Positions 44,841-52,850 of a stretch of DNA of 61,690 nt are shown here, one piece after another (position 1 is the stretch's first letter; every line of letters begins with the position of its first letter). The position numbers and the translations under genes are program-made. The DNA comes from Natronoarchaeum mannanilyticum (GTDB lineage Archaea; Halobacteriota; Halobacteria; Halobacteriales; Natronoarchaeaceae): the NCBI RefSeq assembly GCF_039522665.1, contig NZ_BAAADV010000005.1, forward strand, positions 1 to 61,690, written 5' to 3'. The notes beneath the pieces are model-generated. The model made no database searches. It was not told the origin of the DNA and worked only from the letters and a program-made list of their open reading frames with translations.

Positions 44841-45014
44841 AGTAGTGATGCGCAACCCTTCTCAACACGGCATTAAGAAAGTACACGTTACGATAGACTG
44901 ATTAATATAATCTGATAAGAAATAGAGAATAGAAACAGGAGATAGAAGAAGCAGGCAGAATCGAGACTGACAGGAGCCCTCTCCCACCCGCCCATGAGCA
45001 GCGTCATCGGACCA

Positions 45015-45060
45015 GTGTAACCAACAAGTGATGACGATCATGGCTGTCTGTTGGTTACAC
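45015..45060. repeat. Perfect 12-bp inverted repeat around the R-M upstream region
   Basis: GTGTAACCAACA at 45015-45026 is exactly complementary to TGTTGGTTACAC at 45049-45060, with 22 nt between that themselves contain ATGACGATCAT. The hairpin lies at the 3' end of a gene remnant. It could be a terminator, an operator or a recombination scar. Confidence 0.5.
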
Positions 45061-45208
45061 GTAAGTCGAGACCGTCGCGCTCAAAGTCGATCGAGTCGTC
45101 GTAATGGAGTGCTTCGACGATTTGTTCGAACTCGTTCCGAAGTTCGTCGGGAAGTTTGGATTTCCACGGGGGGTGGTCCCGAATTGTAGATGAGCCGTCG
45201 CCGTTGTT
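45038..45208 (-). pseudogene. Truncated remnant of an acidic haloarchaeal protein
   Basis: A frame of 56 codons ending at 45038 reads 'PPWKSKLPDELRNEFEQIVEAL' followed by 'HYDDSIDFERDGLDLRVTNR'. The composition is clearly protein-like and unlike a shadow, but an in-frame TGA at 45209-45211 and the lack of a start codon leave it unexpressed. The frame continues without a start upstream of that stop ('LLDRSFGIIEAD'). The parent family is unidentified. Confidence 0.35.
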
Positions 45209-45339
45209 TCAATCGGCTTCGATAATCCCGAAGGAACGATCAAGAAGGGACGGACTCTCTTATCGTATAATTAGAGTATATGATATAGAACCAATAATTC
45301 TGGCGTTCTGAGTTGGCGTGTCGATAGCTTACGATTCAA

Positions 45340-45924
45340 CTATCGAATGAGTTGCTCGAGCTGCTCAAGGGCACGATCGGCAGTTGTCCAGAACTTATTC
45401 CGAATTTGTTTGCTCTGACTAATAGGGCTGATCCCGGCAAAGAAGAGTATCGCTCCAGCTATCATCGAAACATATACTCCACTTCCAGCAGACACCAGCG
45501 TGCTCTCCGCCAGACGGGGATTATTGCTTATAAACCCGAGCGCAATTAGACATGTGAATCCGCCAGCAGCAGCTGTGAGACTGCTTACTCTCCAGTCCCA
45601 CGAAGCAAACATGAGAAGTGCTAACAAAATCACTGCAGTGATGAGGACAACAATCCCGTCCGTCCGGGCTCCAGAAACTGAGACGATACCTGCATCTACC
45701 CATGGCAGGAACGAACCGATCAGTAAGAGTATTGCTCCAAGTAGCGCAGTTCCTCGTGATGGGCTCAAATCTAACCCCTGAATCAAGGCTGAGTTCCCAC
45801 CAGACGCCTTTCCAGTCGAACCGGTTGTAGCTTCAGTAGAGAGATCTGCACCACAATCCGAGCAATATGCAGAGTTTGGTGGAACTCGTTCTCCGCATTT
45901 ACTACAATATTTATTTGATTTCAT
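45340..45924 (-). CDS. Zinc-ribbon membrane protein
   Basis: The 194-aa protein begins with a zinc ribbon ('YCSKCGERVPPNSAYCSDCGADL', residues 6-28). After a Ser/Gly/Thr linker it has four to five hydrophobic segments (about 55-170), and it ends in a short helical tail ending 'LEQLEQLIR'. Zinc-ribbon plus TM proteins of this build are common in archaea and have no fixed function. It sits between the remnant and a non-coding gap in element 1. Confidence 0.7.
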   Translation of the reverse strand: MKSNKYCSKCGERVPPNSAYCSDCGADLSTEATTGSTGKASGGNSALIQGLDLSPSRGTALLGAILLLIGSFLPWVDAGIVSVSGARTDGIVVLITAVILLALLMFASWDWRVSSLTAAAGGFTCLIALGFISNNPRLAESTLVSAGSGVYVSMIAGAILFFAGISPISQSKQIRNKFWTTADRALEQLEQLIR

Positions 45925-46414
45925 ACCGCTATGATAGCTCGGATTATACTTAAGGATATTGCCAATTTACCCTTCGAGATCCACTTAACGAAAGAGTGGA
46001 TCGTGAAATCAGGCCTCAGAGTGGAGCAGAGGATTGTAGCGACTGAGAGCGTACCAAGTTTTCCGTACTTTCCAATTTCTGGGGAGGTGCTGGCCCCAGG
46101 GGGAACTTTTCGACGTTGAGCAGGGAACAGTCGACTTGGACTCGAGTTTATACGCGTGCTCCAAGACGCCGGCGACAGTGATCGCTCGAGCTTAACAGTC
46201 ACGACATCGTCGACGAGAGCGCATAGTTCATGGGAAGCTATCATTCGTAGGATATTGCGATATCAGCAGAACATCGAGAGGAAATTGTGGTCAGGATCTC
46301 AGGCAGTTGGCGTCGATTGAGAACTTGTCTGGCCGACGAACGATGTTAGATATTGTTCCAGAATGGAATGTAATCCTCCCAAGCATTTATCTTGTTAGAT
46401 GATATCATACATCT
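45925..46414. other. Intergenic gap with a possible gene fragment
   Basis: No full gene is supported here. On the plus strand a frame from 46109 to 46195 reads 'FDVEQGTVDLDSSLYACSKT' and ends in a stop. It has protein-like composition and no start codon, so it may be a decayed gene end. Just before 46415 a TATA-like GATATCAT fits the promoter of the next gene. Confidence 0.3.
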
Positions 46415-46684
46415 ATGGCTAACCAGAAATCCAATAAGGGCAGTAGCGGACGGAAGTCCGGAGACGTTACCGACTCCGAGCTCCTCTCGTCTGAAGATAT
46501 CAAGGATCTGGTTGACGGGATGGCCAATCACTCGTCAGATGGTGGAGCAAACCCTGGAGGAACATCTCGGGAAAAATCCTCTTGCAAGTGTTGTGGTACC
46601 AGGGTTGACCCTGGAGTACACAAATGCAGTCGGTGCGTCGAGGCGGGATGTGCTTACGGTGAGACGAAATGCAAATTCCATTAG
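46415..46684 (+). CDS. Small cysteine-rich zinc-finger-like protein
   Basis: The 89-aa product has a Ser/Gly-rich acidic N-terminal half and a Cys/His-rich C-terminus: 'SCKCCGTRVDPGVHKCSRCV' then 'EAGCAYGETKCKFH'. The spacing of Cys residues suggests one or two zinc sites. TATA-like GATATCAT (about 27 nt upstream of the ATG) supports a leaderless start. A regulatory or protein-binding role in the element is possible. No family was recognised. Confidence 0.5.
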   Translation: MANQKSNKGSSGRKSGDVTDSELLSSEDIKDLVDGMANHSSDGGANPGGTSREKSSCKCCGTRVDPGVHKCSRCVEAGCAYGETKCKFH

Positions 46685-47222
46685 ATGAGGGCAAGCGTCG
46701 TTAGGTAACGCATGGAATTCAATTTCACTTGTGGACTCAATATTCAGTTATATTTTTCAGTACTCCACGGTTTTTAAAACAGAGAAAATCTTCCAGATAG
46801 AATGACTCCGCACCCCCATTTCAAAAAATACAGCGTTATTTCATCCAGATTTCAGCATTCAACTCCATGAAGGGATGTAATTGGTGTCCTCGAAGTCACT
46901 GAGTGATCATTGGTCCGATCCATACCCTGATAAGACTCTGAAGGAGATCATGTCATTATCGCTAATTGCAGCAAACGAATAATGATAAAGCACGGACGAA
47001 GAATGCTATCTCCACAACTGATCTCACCAAAAGCATTAAACTGGTCAGTACCTAACTGGGAATAGAGACGACGTGAAGAGGTTGCGTGGATAGAGTCGCT
47101 CTGTGGATGTCGCATGTACCGCCTGCCAACTGCGAGAGGAAAGCTACGACCCGATAGAATGGGATCAACCATTCTTCGGGAAGATCCTCCCCAGAGGCAG
47201 GTGGATCATGCGATGATCCACT
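46685..47222. other. Non-coding gap of about 540 bp
   Basis: The stretch is AT-rich. No frame with protein-like composition was found on either strand; the 74-codon minus-strand frame around 46948-47172 has no recognisable features. The region may hold the promoter for the following gene. Confidence 0.35.
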
Positions 47223-48023
47223 ATGTACGACGAGATACCGTTTCGTGACTGGGAAGGGCAGCAGCTAACCAAACATACTAAGACGGTCAAGAGAGAGACG
47301 ACAGGGCCGACTCTCAAGAGAGATCCCCAAGCTGCTGGGTTTCATGAGAAGGAAGTTGATAACGAAGAACAGCACTATCGGTATTCTACTATCACTTCCC
47401 CTGGTGGGGGAGACCTTCCGTTGTCAACTCCCCTCGAGAACCGTTCGTCAAACGGTCCAGATGGTGCTCCAGCGGTTCTTCGTTCGGATGCGATGGTAAC
47501 GTCTTCTGAGACAACAATTATGGCTGACAAGGTAGATAGGGCGGTTTCGAGCCAACGGCAACGACTGTACCGACGTATGTGGTACCTCCATCATGATCTG
47601 GATATCCGTCCTGGCAAATGGGATCTCGGTCGTGAGTCCTGCTATTATGCAGAGGACCACAGAGTTGGCGAGTACGATAATGATCAGGGACGGGATTACC
47701 TCTGCCTCACAGAAGCAGTTCTACAAGCCATGGAGCTCCCGGGTCCTGTTCGCGCTCGGGTGCGATCTATGATCGTGACGGAGAATCTCAATAGTCTCGG
47801 AGGAAACCGAGGACTCTATGATGGGATAATTGGATTCAGCGTTCTTTCCTTAACTGAGTTTCTTGGCCTCTCTGAGTTCGCGGAGCTCAAAGAGAGGGAG
47901 TGGTGGCCTCTAATAACAGAGATTGCTGATGACCTGGACGTTATCGGAGCAACCGGGCGCAACTTCCGTCTGCTACTCGACTATGTCGAAGAGGAGTACG
48001 GAGGTGAACGTCATGCGAACTAA
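47223..48023 (+). CDS. Hypothetical element protein upstream of the primase
   Basis: The 266-aa product has a variable, polar N-terminal region (about 1-100). Its C-terminal region is helical and more protein-like: 'VDRAVSSQRQRLYRRMWYLH', 'YLCLTEAVLQAMELPGPVRARV' and 'LYDGIIGFSVLSLTEFLGLS'. The basic 'RQRLYRRMW' stretch could contact nucleic acid. I do not recognise the family. The gene precedes the primase gene by 48 nt on the same strand, so a replication or regulatory role in the element is plausible. Confidence 0.6.
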   Translation: MYDEIPFRDWEGQQLTKHTKTVKRETTGPTLKRDPQAAGFHEKEVDNEEQHYRYSTITSPGGGDLPLSTPLENRSSNGPDGAPAVLRSDAMVTSSETTIMADKVDRAVSSQRQRLYRRMWYLHHDLDIRPGKWDLGRESCYYAEDHRVGEYDNDQGRDYLCLTEAVLQAMELPGPVRARVRSMIVTENLNSLGGNRGLYDGIIGFSVLSLTEFLGLSEFAELKEREWWPLITEIADDLDVIGATGRNFRLLLDYVEEEYGGERHAN

Positions 48024-48071
48024 CTGGAATAATTCCCACGAGGGGGGGGAGAGCACATCTTTCCGACGTCA

Positions 48072-49190
48072 GTGGAACTTCTCCCCCCGGAGCTCCGAAC
48101 TCGTGACCAGTGGCTGATAGCGAAGATTCTCCCTGGAGAGAAGCCTCCGTTGAAGCCAAGCGATCCTACGGCAACTGACGACGGTTTGGAGTTTGAGGAA
48201 GCCCTACAGCTGCTTAAAGAACCGGGTCGTGATGCGGAACTCAGAGCACGAGCCAACCCAGACGATCCCTTGGTATTAGGGTTCATGCTATCTACCGATG
48301 ACTCCTTGATGATGATCGACTGGGACGACGTTTGCGACCCGGCAGTCGGCGATGGGAGCGTCCCAGAAGCGGTCCAAGAGTGGGTGCAGAGATTGGGGAC
48401 ATATACGGAGGTGTCGCCGTCAGGAACTGGTTTAAAGCAGCTCCTCGAGGTAGGCGACGGAATTCCAGACCTGCTTGATGATTACAACCACAAGAACAAG
48501 CTGGGACTGGATCCAGTCGGCAATCTCGATGAAGATCCCCACCTTGAGGTGTACACAGAGAACCATTACACCACGGTAACAGGGGACCTCTTCGCACCTC
48601 CAACCGCCGATCAGCGGTTTAGTTCCCTCGATCAGGCTGATCAGACCGTATCAGACCTCCTTGAGGAGTATCTATCTCCGTCCACAGCTGGGAACCAGAA
48701 GACGGCACCTCCAAGCACAGAACAGAACTCGGCTCAAACAGCTTCTTCTTCTGGAATCACCAGTATTGGGAAGAAGTCGGCAGAACAGTGGTGCGGAGGG
48801 ACGAACAAGGAGGAAATCCCAGGAGTATGGGTTAGCGTAGAAGGGACACCTACGGTCGACCAAGTTTGGGCGACTGGATGCGCGCTTAGTGATGACTTCC
48901 GCTCTCTTTGGAATGGGGAGGTAGCAGGCTATGATACCGTTAGTGAGGCTGATAACGCATTGGTCTCGAGGCTCTGGTACTATTGTGACAATAGAGAGTT
49001 GGTCATTAAGACGTTCGAGGAGTCCGGACTCTATGGGATTCGGACTCGCCGGCCAGATCTCTCCGATTGGTCTAAATCCTATCCCAAATGGGACAAGGAC
49101 TCCTATCGACGGAATACGTTGAGCTCAACTGAGGACAATCGGTGGCCTTCCCATGACGGGCATTATCTCGATCCAAGCCAAACAAAGTAA
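48072..49190 (+). CDS. AEP-type primase-polymerase, NrS-1-like replication protein
   Basis: The 372-aa protein starts at GTG 48072 ('ELLPPELRTRDQWLIAKIL'). 'GFMLSTDDSLMMIDWDDVCD' carries an acidic DxD metal pair, 'YTEVSPSGTGLKQLLEV' and 'HLEVYTENHYTTVTGDL' are the other core motifs of archaeo-eukaryotic primases in plasmids and phages. A C-terminal segment, 'DNALVSRLWYYCDNRELVIK' with 'ESGLYGIRTRRPDLSDW', resembles the helicase-binding part of the phage NrS-1 polymerase group. A fused helicase is missing. The likely role is replication initiation of element 1 when excised. Confidence 0.7.
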   Translation: MELLPPELRTRDQWLIAKILPGEKPPLKPSDPTATDDGLEFEEALQLLKEPGRDAELRARANPDDPLVLGFMLSTDDSLMMIDWDDVCDPAVGDGSVPEAVQEWVQRLGTYTEVSPSGTGLKQLLEVGDGIPDLLDDYNHKNKLGLDPVGNLDEDPHLEVYTENHYTTVTGDLFAPPTADQRFSSLDQADQTVSDLLEEYLSPSTAGNQKTAPPSTEQNSAQTASSSGITSIGKKSAEQWCGGTNKEEIPGVWVSVEGTPTVDQVWATGCALSDDFRSLWNGEVAGYDTVSEADNALVSRLWYYCDNRELVIKTFEESGLYGIRTRRPDLSDWSKSYPKWDKDSYRRNTLSSTEDNRWPSHDGHYLDPSQTK

Positions 49191-49228
49191 TTGGGGTTTC
49201 TGGAAAAGGGCGACAGATGCCCTCTAAC

Positions 49229-49448
49229 CACTATTTGCGAATAGGGTATATTATAGTGAAACGGATGGCCAGAAGAGGAATAGTTCTTTCCAGAATTGAA
49301 CCCGCGTTTCGTCCGAAGAGTTCTAATGGAGTTTGAACTCTCAAGAGATGTCTTGCTGCAGGATCTGCAGCTCGGGGATAAGGATACTACCCATACCTCG
49401 TCTACTACTGATGGAGCGATCTACCCCCCCCACCCCCGTGGGAATCAA
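49229..49448. repeat. Direct repeat copy R1 flanking the five-paralogue operon
   Basis: This segment shares several blocks with 53895-54128 in the same orientation: CTATTTGC(G/T)AATAGGGTATA, GCGTTTCGTC, CGTCTACTACTGAT(G/A)GAGCGATC and CACCCCCGTGGGAATCAA. The first block contains short inverted repeats (CTATT/AATAG and, in this copy, CACTAT/ATAGTG). R1 begins about 40 bp after the primase stop, so it may contain an origin or a recombination site. Confidence 0.7.
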
Positions 49449-49496
49449 TAATCGGGGAAACTAATTAGACTCTTGGTAATCCAGAACCCCTGAAGA

Positions 49497-50342
49497 TCAA
49501 AAATTGGTCAGGTCAGAATCAGCAGAGGGGTTCTTCTCAGTCCCTGTTTGCTCTTCGTCTAACTCAACATCATTATCAGGTCCATACTCCTGCCAGACGT
49601 ATTCCCCTATGAACGACAATGTGTAACCGCCATCCACCTTAGAATATGGGTGATATTGCTTATCTCTCATCTTCCCGATTGCATCTCCGATATGTCTCCG
49701 ATCTCGATCCTCATCTTGAATCGCCTTAGCAATATCACTCGGTCCTAACGCCTCAGTCGAATCCGACAATACCTCTACAATAGGATACTGGCGGGTCCCT
49801 TCGATACTTTCCCAGAGATTAGAAATTCGATCATCTCTACCGAGCTTATCTCCAGCAACGGCCCGAATATTCTTTGAAATACTGAATAGTATCTTATTGT
49901 CTAACTCATCTGTTGGAACCTGATGTTCATCGACTAAAATCTCCTCTCGAACCTCTCCAAGAAGTTCACAAGTGACTGCCTTTATAACTGGGGGTTCAAT
50001 CCATTCCTCTCTTGCCACGAAGTCAGAGGCAATCCGTTCGATAAGCTGGCGTCGAACTTGTTCTCGACGCTTTTCTTTCTGATCGTGTTCATCAATCCGT
50101 TGCTCAAGACTGTTTCTCTCTTCGATCGCGATTGAGTAGAGCTCATCTTCCTCTTTGAGGTCATCTAACTCGTCTTCCCAATATTCAAGTTCGTCTCTCA
50201 GGTCCTCAATCTCCTCTTCCGCTGATCCAGAACTGCTGTCCGCTTGGATGACTAAGTCAACGTACTCATTTGATAATTCAGTTATAACTTCTGGGAGATC
50301 CGTAATCTCTTCTTGGCTGGTGTCGGATCTTTCCTCACTCAT
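49497..50342 (-). CDS. Five-paralogue operon, gene 5: coiled-coil plus winged-helix protein
   Basis: The 281-aa product (start MSEERSDTSQEEITD) is the last of five related genes. Residues about 40-90 form an acidic coiled coil ('EEEIEDLRDELEYWEDELDD'). The middle domain carries 'EEWIEPPVIKAVTCELLG', and 'YHPYSKVDGGYTLSFIGEYVWQEYG' is a winged-helix wing. The C-terminus is acidic and low-complexity. The start overlaps the previous stop by 8 nt, with GGGGTGAT upstream as Shine-Dalgarno. Its function is unknown; relation to its neighbours is seen in the shared motifs. Confidence 0.75.
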   Translation of the reverse strand: MSEERSDTSQEEITDLPEVITELSNEYVDLVIQADSSSGSAEEEIEDLRDELEYWEDELDDLKEEDELYSIAIEERNSLEQRIDEHDQKEKRREQVRRQLIERIASDFVAREEWIEPPVIKAVTCELLGEVREEILVDEHQVPTDELDNKILFSISKNIRAVAGDKLGRDDRISNLWESIEGTRQYPIVEVLSDSTEALGPSDIAKAIQDEDRDRRHIGDAIGKMRDKQYHPYSKVDGGYTLSFIGEYVWQEYGPDNDVELDEEQTGTEKNPSADSDLTNF

Positions 50343-51195
50343 CCGAATCACCCCTACTCTCCCCATTTAAGTCATCTAAACTGGTTTGTCCACCATCGTC
50401 ACTATCTGTCTCGTTTTGCCTCTCTTTATTAGCACCCGTGAGATCATCAAGATCCTCAGCATAGTGGCGATATAGATACTTTCCGGTAGTTGAAAGAGCG
50501 AATTCTCCGTCACCAGCGCGGTAATAGGGAATGAGGTCTTCCCAGTCGTAAATTGGACTCTCTAACCAATTTTTCGCATCTTTCCGATCTGCATCACCAC
50601 CTAGTTCTGGGACTACATCCTCTGGTGATGCGCTACCGTCCCGAGCGACAACCAGGAAGGGAATGTGGTATTTTGAATCAGCAAATCGCTCCCAACGGGA
50701 ACTCACAGTATCCGTCTGCCCGAGACGATCTTCGATGAGAACTAGAAGCGTATGCTCCATGTCAAGTTTGGTGATTTCATCGAGTTCTACCAGATCGTCT
50801 GGACTTTCAATACGGTTTTGCTGAAGAACTAGATATGCGTCTGAGCCCCCATATAGTGCGTGTGCAAGTCCTTCCAGCGTATTCGTGGAAAGCCATTCAC
50901 TATTGAACTCAAAACTGTCAACGGCAGCTTCTAGGAACTGTCTCCGGTATTCATCGGTCTGCTGAGCGGACTCGTCGAGTTCATCAAGTTCGAGCTCAAT
51001 ATCTTCGACTTTCTGATCTACGCGTTGGACGAATCTACTATCTTCACCATGCTGGTCAACGTACTGCTTTCGGCGATCCTGTAGTGCCTCCAGCTTATTA
51101 TCCAGTTCTCGCCGACGTTCTTCATCAATTTCTGATTGTACGGCGTCTAAATACTCTTGGGCAAGGGTTCCGGGGTCGTGTCGTGTTCTACTCAT
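50335..51195 (-). CDS. Five-paralogue operon, gene 4: coiled-coil plus winged-helix protein
   Basis: The 286-aa product (start MSRTRHDPGTLAQEYLDAV) has a long N-terminal coiled coil (about 15-85: 'IDEERRRELDNKLEALQDRR'). The middle domain carries 'FEFNSEWLSTNTLEGLAHALYG'. The winged-helix wing is 'IPYYRAGDGEFALSTTGKYL'. The tail ends 'DGGQTSLDDLNGESRGDSDE', with a PIP-box-like 'QTSLDDL'. The 8-nt overlap with gene 3 carries GGAGGTG, a perfect haloarchaeal Shine-Dalgarno, in the end of gene 3. This is the most divergent of the four long paralogues. Confidence 0.75.
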   Translation of the reverse strand: MSRTRHDPGTLAQEYLDAVQSEIDEERRRELDNKLEALQDRRKQYVDQHGEDSRFVQRVDQKVEDIELELDELDESAQQTDEYRRQFLEAAVDSFEFNSEWLSTNTLEGLAHALYGGSDAYLVLQQNRIESPDDLVELDEITKLDMEHTLLVLIEDRLGQTDTVSSRWERFADSKYHIPFLVVARDGSASPEDVVPELGGDADRKDAKNWLESPIYDWEDLIPYYRAGDGEFALSTTGKYLYRHYAEDLDDLTGANKERQNETDSDDGGQTSLDDLNGESRGDSDE

Positions 51196-52006
51196 TGGAA
51201 GCACCTCCGGTAGAATTCTTTAGACTATCTAAGCTAGCTTGTTTATCACTCTCCCCGGATTCAGCGTTTTCATCGTTTTCCTCTTCAGAGACGTCTCCAT
51301 ACTTCTGCCAAACGTATTCGCCAACGAGAGAAAGAGTCCAAGCGCCCGCTTCTCTGTAATAGGGGTAGTATTCAGACGAGTTCAGCACGTAGCGGAGATT
51401 AGCGCCAGGATTGTCCGTCGCATCCTTATCAAGTTGATCACTGATATCACCAGAACTTATCAACGAACCCTCCTGAGCAAGAATTTCTGTTATAGGAGCC
51501 CGTTCATTTGTACTCATCTTTTCCCATAGTTCTTCAATGATATCACTTGAATCTATTGCGTGTTTGGAGACAGCGTGAATATTCTTCGCGATAGCTACCA
51601 TCTCTTTCTTAGACAGCGTATCAGCGTCGTCTGGTAAAGAGTGATCTCCGATCAGTATCTTCTCACTCTTCTTTCCAGTAAGTGCAAGCGACAATGCAGA
51701 TATCACTGACTCATGGAGCCAGTCGTTTTGAGGGGCAAATTCTGTACTACTGCGGGTTAGTAATTCAGTACGGAATTGCTCATGGCGCTCTTCCTGAGTG
51801 GACAATTCTTCAAAGCGTTCTTTGAGTTTGTCCCGTTCACCAACTGCCATCTCATACATGGGAGTTCCCTCTTCAAACTCGTTGACTTGTTCTTGCCAAT
51901 ATTCCAGATCCTCTTCTACCTCTACCTCATCAACATCACTACCACCGAAGAGATCCAGATACGTTTCAGATAGTTCGATCAAATCGCCAGGAACCTCATC
52001 AGTCAT
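51188..52006 (-). CDS. Five-paralogue operon, gene 3: coiled-coil plus winged-helix protein
   Basis: The 272-aa product (start MTDEVPGDLIELSETYLDLF) has an N-terminal coiled coil ('VEEDLEYWQEQVNEFEEG'). The middle domain carries 'NDWLHESVISALSLALTG'. The winged-helix wing 'YYPYYREAGAWTLSLVGEYV' is very like that of gene 5. The tail 'ESDKQASLDSLKNSTGGASNE' contains the PIP-box-like 'QASLDSL'. The start overlaps gene 2 by 8 nt (ATGACTGA), with GAGGTGG upstream. A GTG three codons earlier is possible but breaks the 8-nt pattern seen at the other junctions. Confidence 0.75.
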   Translation of the reverse strand: MTDEVPGDLIELSETYLDLFGGSDVDEVEVEEDLEYWQEQVNEFEEGTPMYEMAVGERDKLKERFEELSTQEERHEQFRTELLTRSSTEFAPQNDWLHESVISALSLALTGKKSEKILIGDHSLPDDADTLSKKEMVAIAKNIHAVSKHAIDSSDIIEELWEKMSTNERAPITEILAQEGSLISSGDISDQLDKDATDNPGANLRYVLNSSEYYPYYREAGAWTLSLVGEYVWQKYGDVSEEENDENAESGESDKQASLDSLKNSTGGASNE

Positions 52007-52850
52007 CGGAACCACCTCTTTTAGTCACCGATTTTTGCCCAAGCGTTGTTTGACCATCCCCTTTCCCTCCAGTAGATTCAGACGTCTCACAATCGGTTTC
52101 GTCGGAAGTCTCTGCGTATTCCTCTGTAATGTATCTCCCAACAGTTGATAGCCCATATACTCCATTCTCACGGAAGTAGGGGTTAATCTCCATTCGAGAA
52201 GCGGTATTTTTCAACCGACCGCGAATGGTTTCACGCTTAACGTCATCATCCTCAATTCTTTCAAGCACTTCATCCGGCGTTGCACTCCCGAGACTAGCAA
52301 CGATTTTAAACGGTTCCTCTTTAGTTGTATCAGCAATTGAATCCCAGATCTCCTTCACGTCGTCTGTCTCACCTAATTTATCCATCGCGAGCTTCCGGAC
52401 GACGTCAATGAAATCGAACCGAGTGAGCTCATCAAGTTCACTTACGTCATCTTGATCAGAGACCTCTGTCTCCTCAATCAGCAGCGCTGAATCTCGCTCT
52501 CCAATGAGCGCCTGATTTAACGCTTCGATCACACGGGGATTCAACCACTCTTCAGTAAGCATGAACCGTGTGGCCCGTTCCAAGATTTGCTCTTCGAACT
52601 CCTCTGGGATCTGTTGGGCCTTCTCAAGGTCATTAACTCTCTTTTTTGCTTCACTCACCCGCTCTTCCAGTTCTTGAGTTGCTGGATCCGACTCTCCGTA
52701 TTCTTGCTTGAATCGATCATGTCTATCTTGAAGTTCCGTCAAGTGACTTTTAGCGTCTGCCAGTTCTTCTTGATCTACTTTTGTCTCTACTGCAGACAGA
52801 TATTCTTCAGACAGTTCCTTGATCGATTTCTCACTATTTTCCCCATTCAT
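51999..52850 (-). CDS. Five-paralogue operon, gene 2: coiled-coil plus winged-helix protein
   Basis: The 283-aa product (start MNGENSEKSIKELSEEYLSA) shows a coiled coil (about 10-80: 'QEELADAKSHLTELQDRHDR'). The middle domain carries 'EEWLNPRVIEALNQALIG' and 'FDFIDVVRKLAMDKLGETDD'. The wing is 'NPYFRENGVYGLSTVGRYI'. An acidic tail has 'DGQTTLGQKS', a PIP-box-like arrangement. It starts in an ATGA overlap with gene 1, preceded by GAGGTGA. N-terminal 'KELSEEYLSAVETK' is shared with gene 4 ('LAQEYLDAVQSE'). Confidence 0.75.
   Translation of the reverse strand: MNGENSEKSIKELSEEYLSAVETKVDQEELADAKSHLTELQDRHDRFKQEYGESDPATQELEERVSEAKKRVNDLEKAQQIPEEFEEQILERATRFMLTEEWLNPRVIEALNQALIGERDSALLIEETEVSDQDDVSELDELTRFDFIDVVRKLAMDKLGETDDVKEIWDSIADTTKEEPFKIVASLGSATPDEVLERIEDDDVKRETIRGRLKNTASRMEINPYFRENGVYGLSTVGRYITEEYAETSDETDCETSESTGGKGDGQTTLGQKSVTKRGGSDD

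Noticed and set aside
45921-46244. 107-codon minus-strand frame in element 1
   Set aside because: It overlaps the zinc-ribbon gene start and lacks any recognisable motif; the plus-strand fragment inside it looks more protein-like.
46948-47172. 74-codon minus-strand frame in element 1
   Set aside because: No conserved-looking core, no promoter in place, and an amino-acid composition typical of chance frames.
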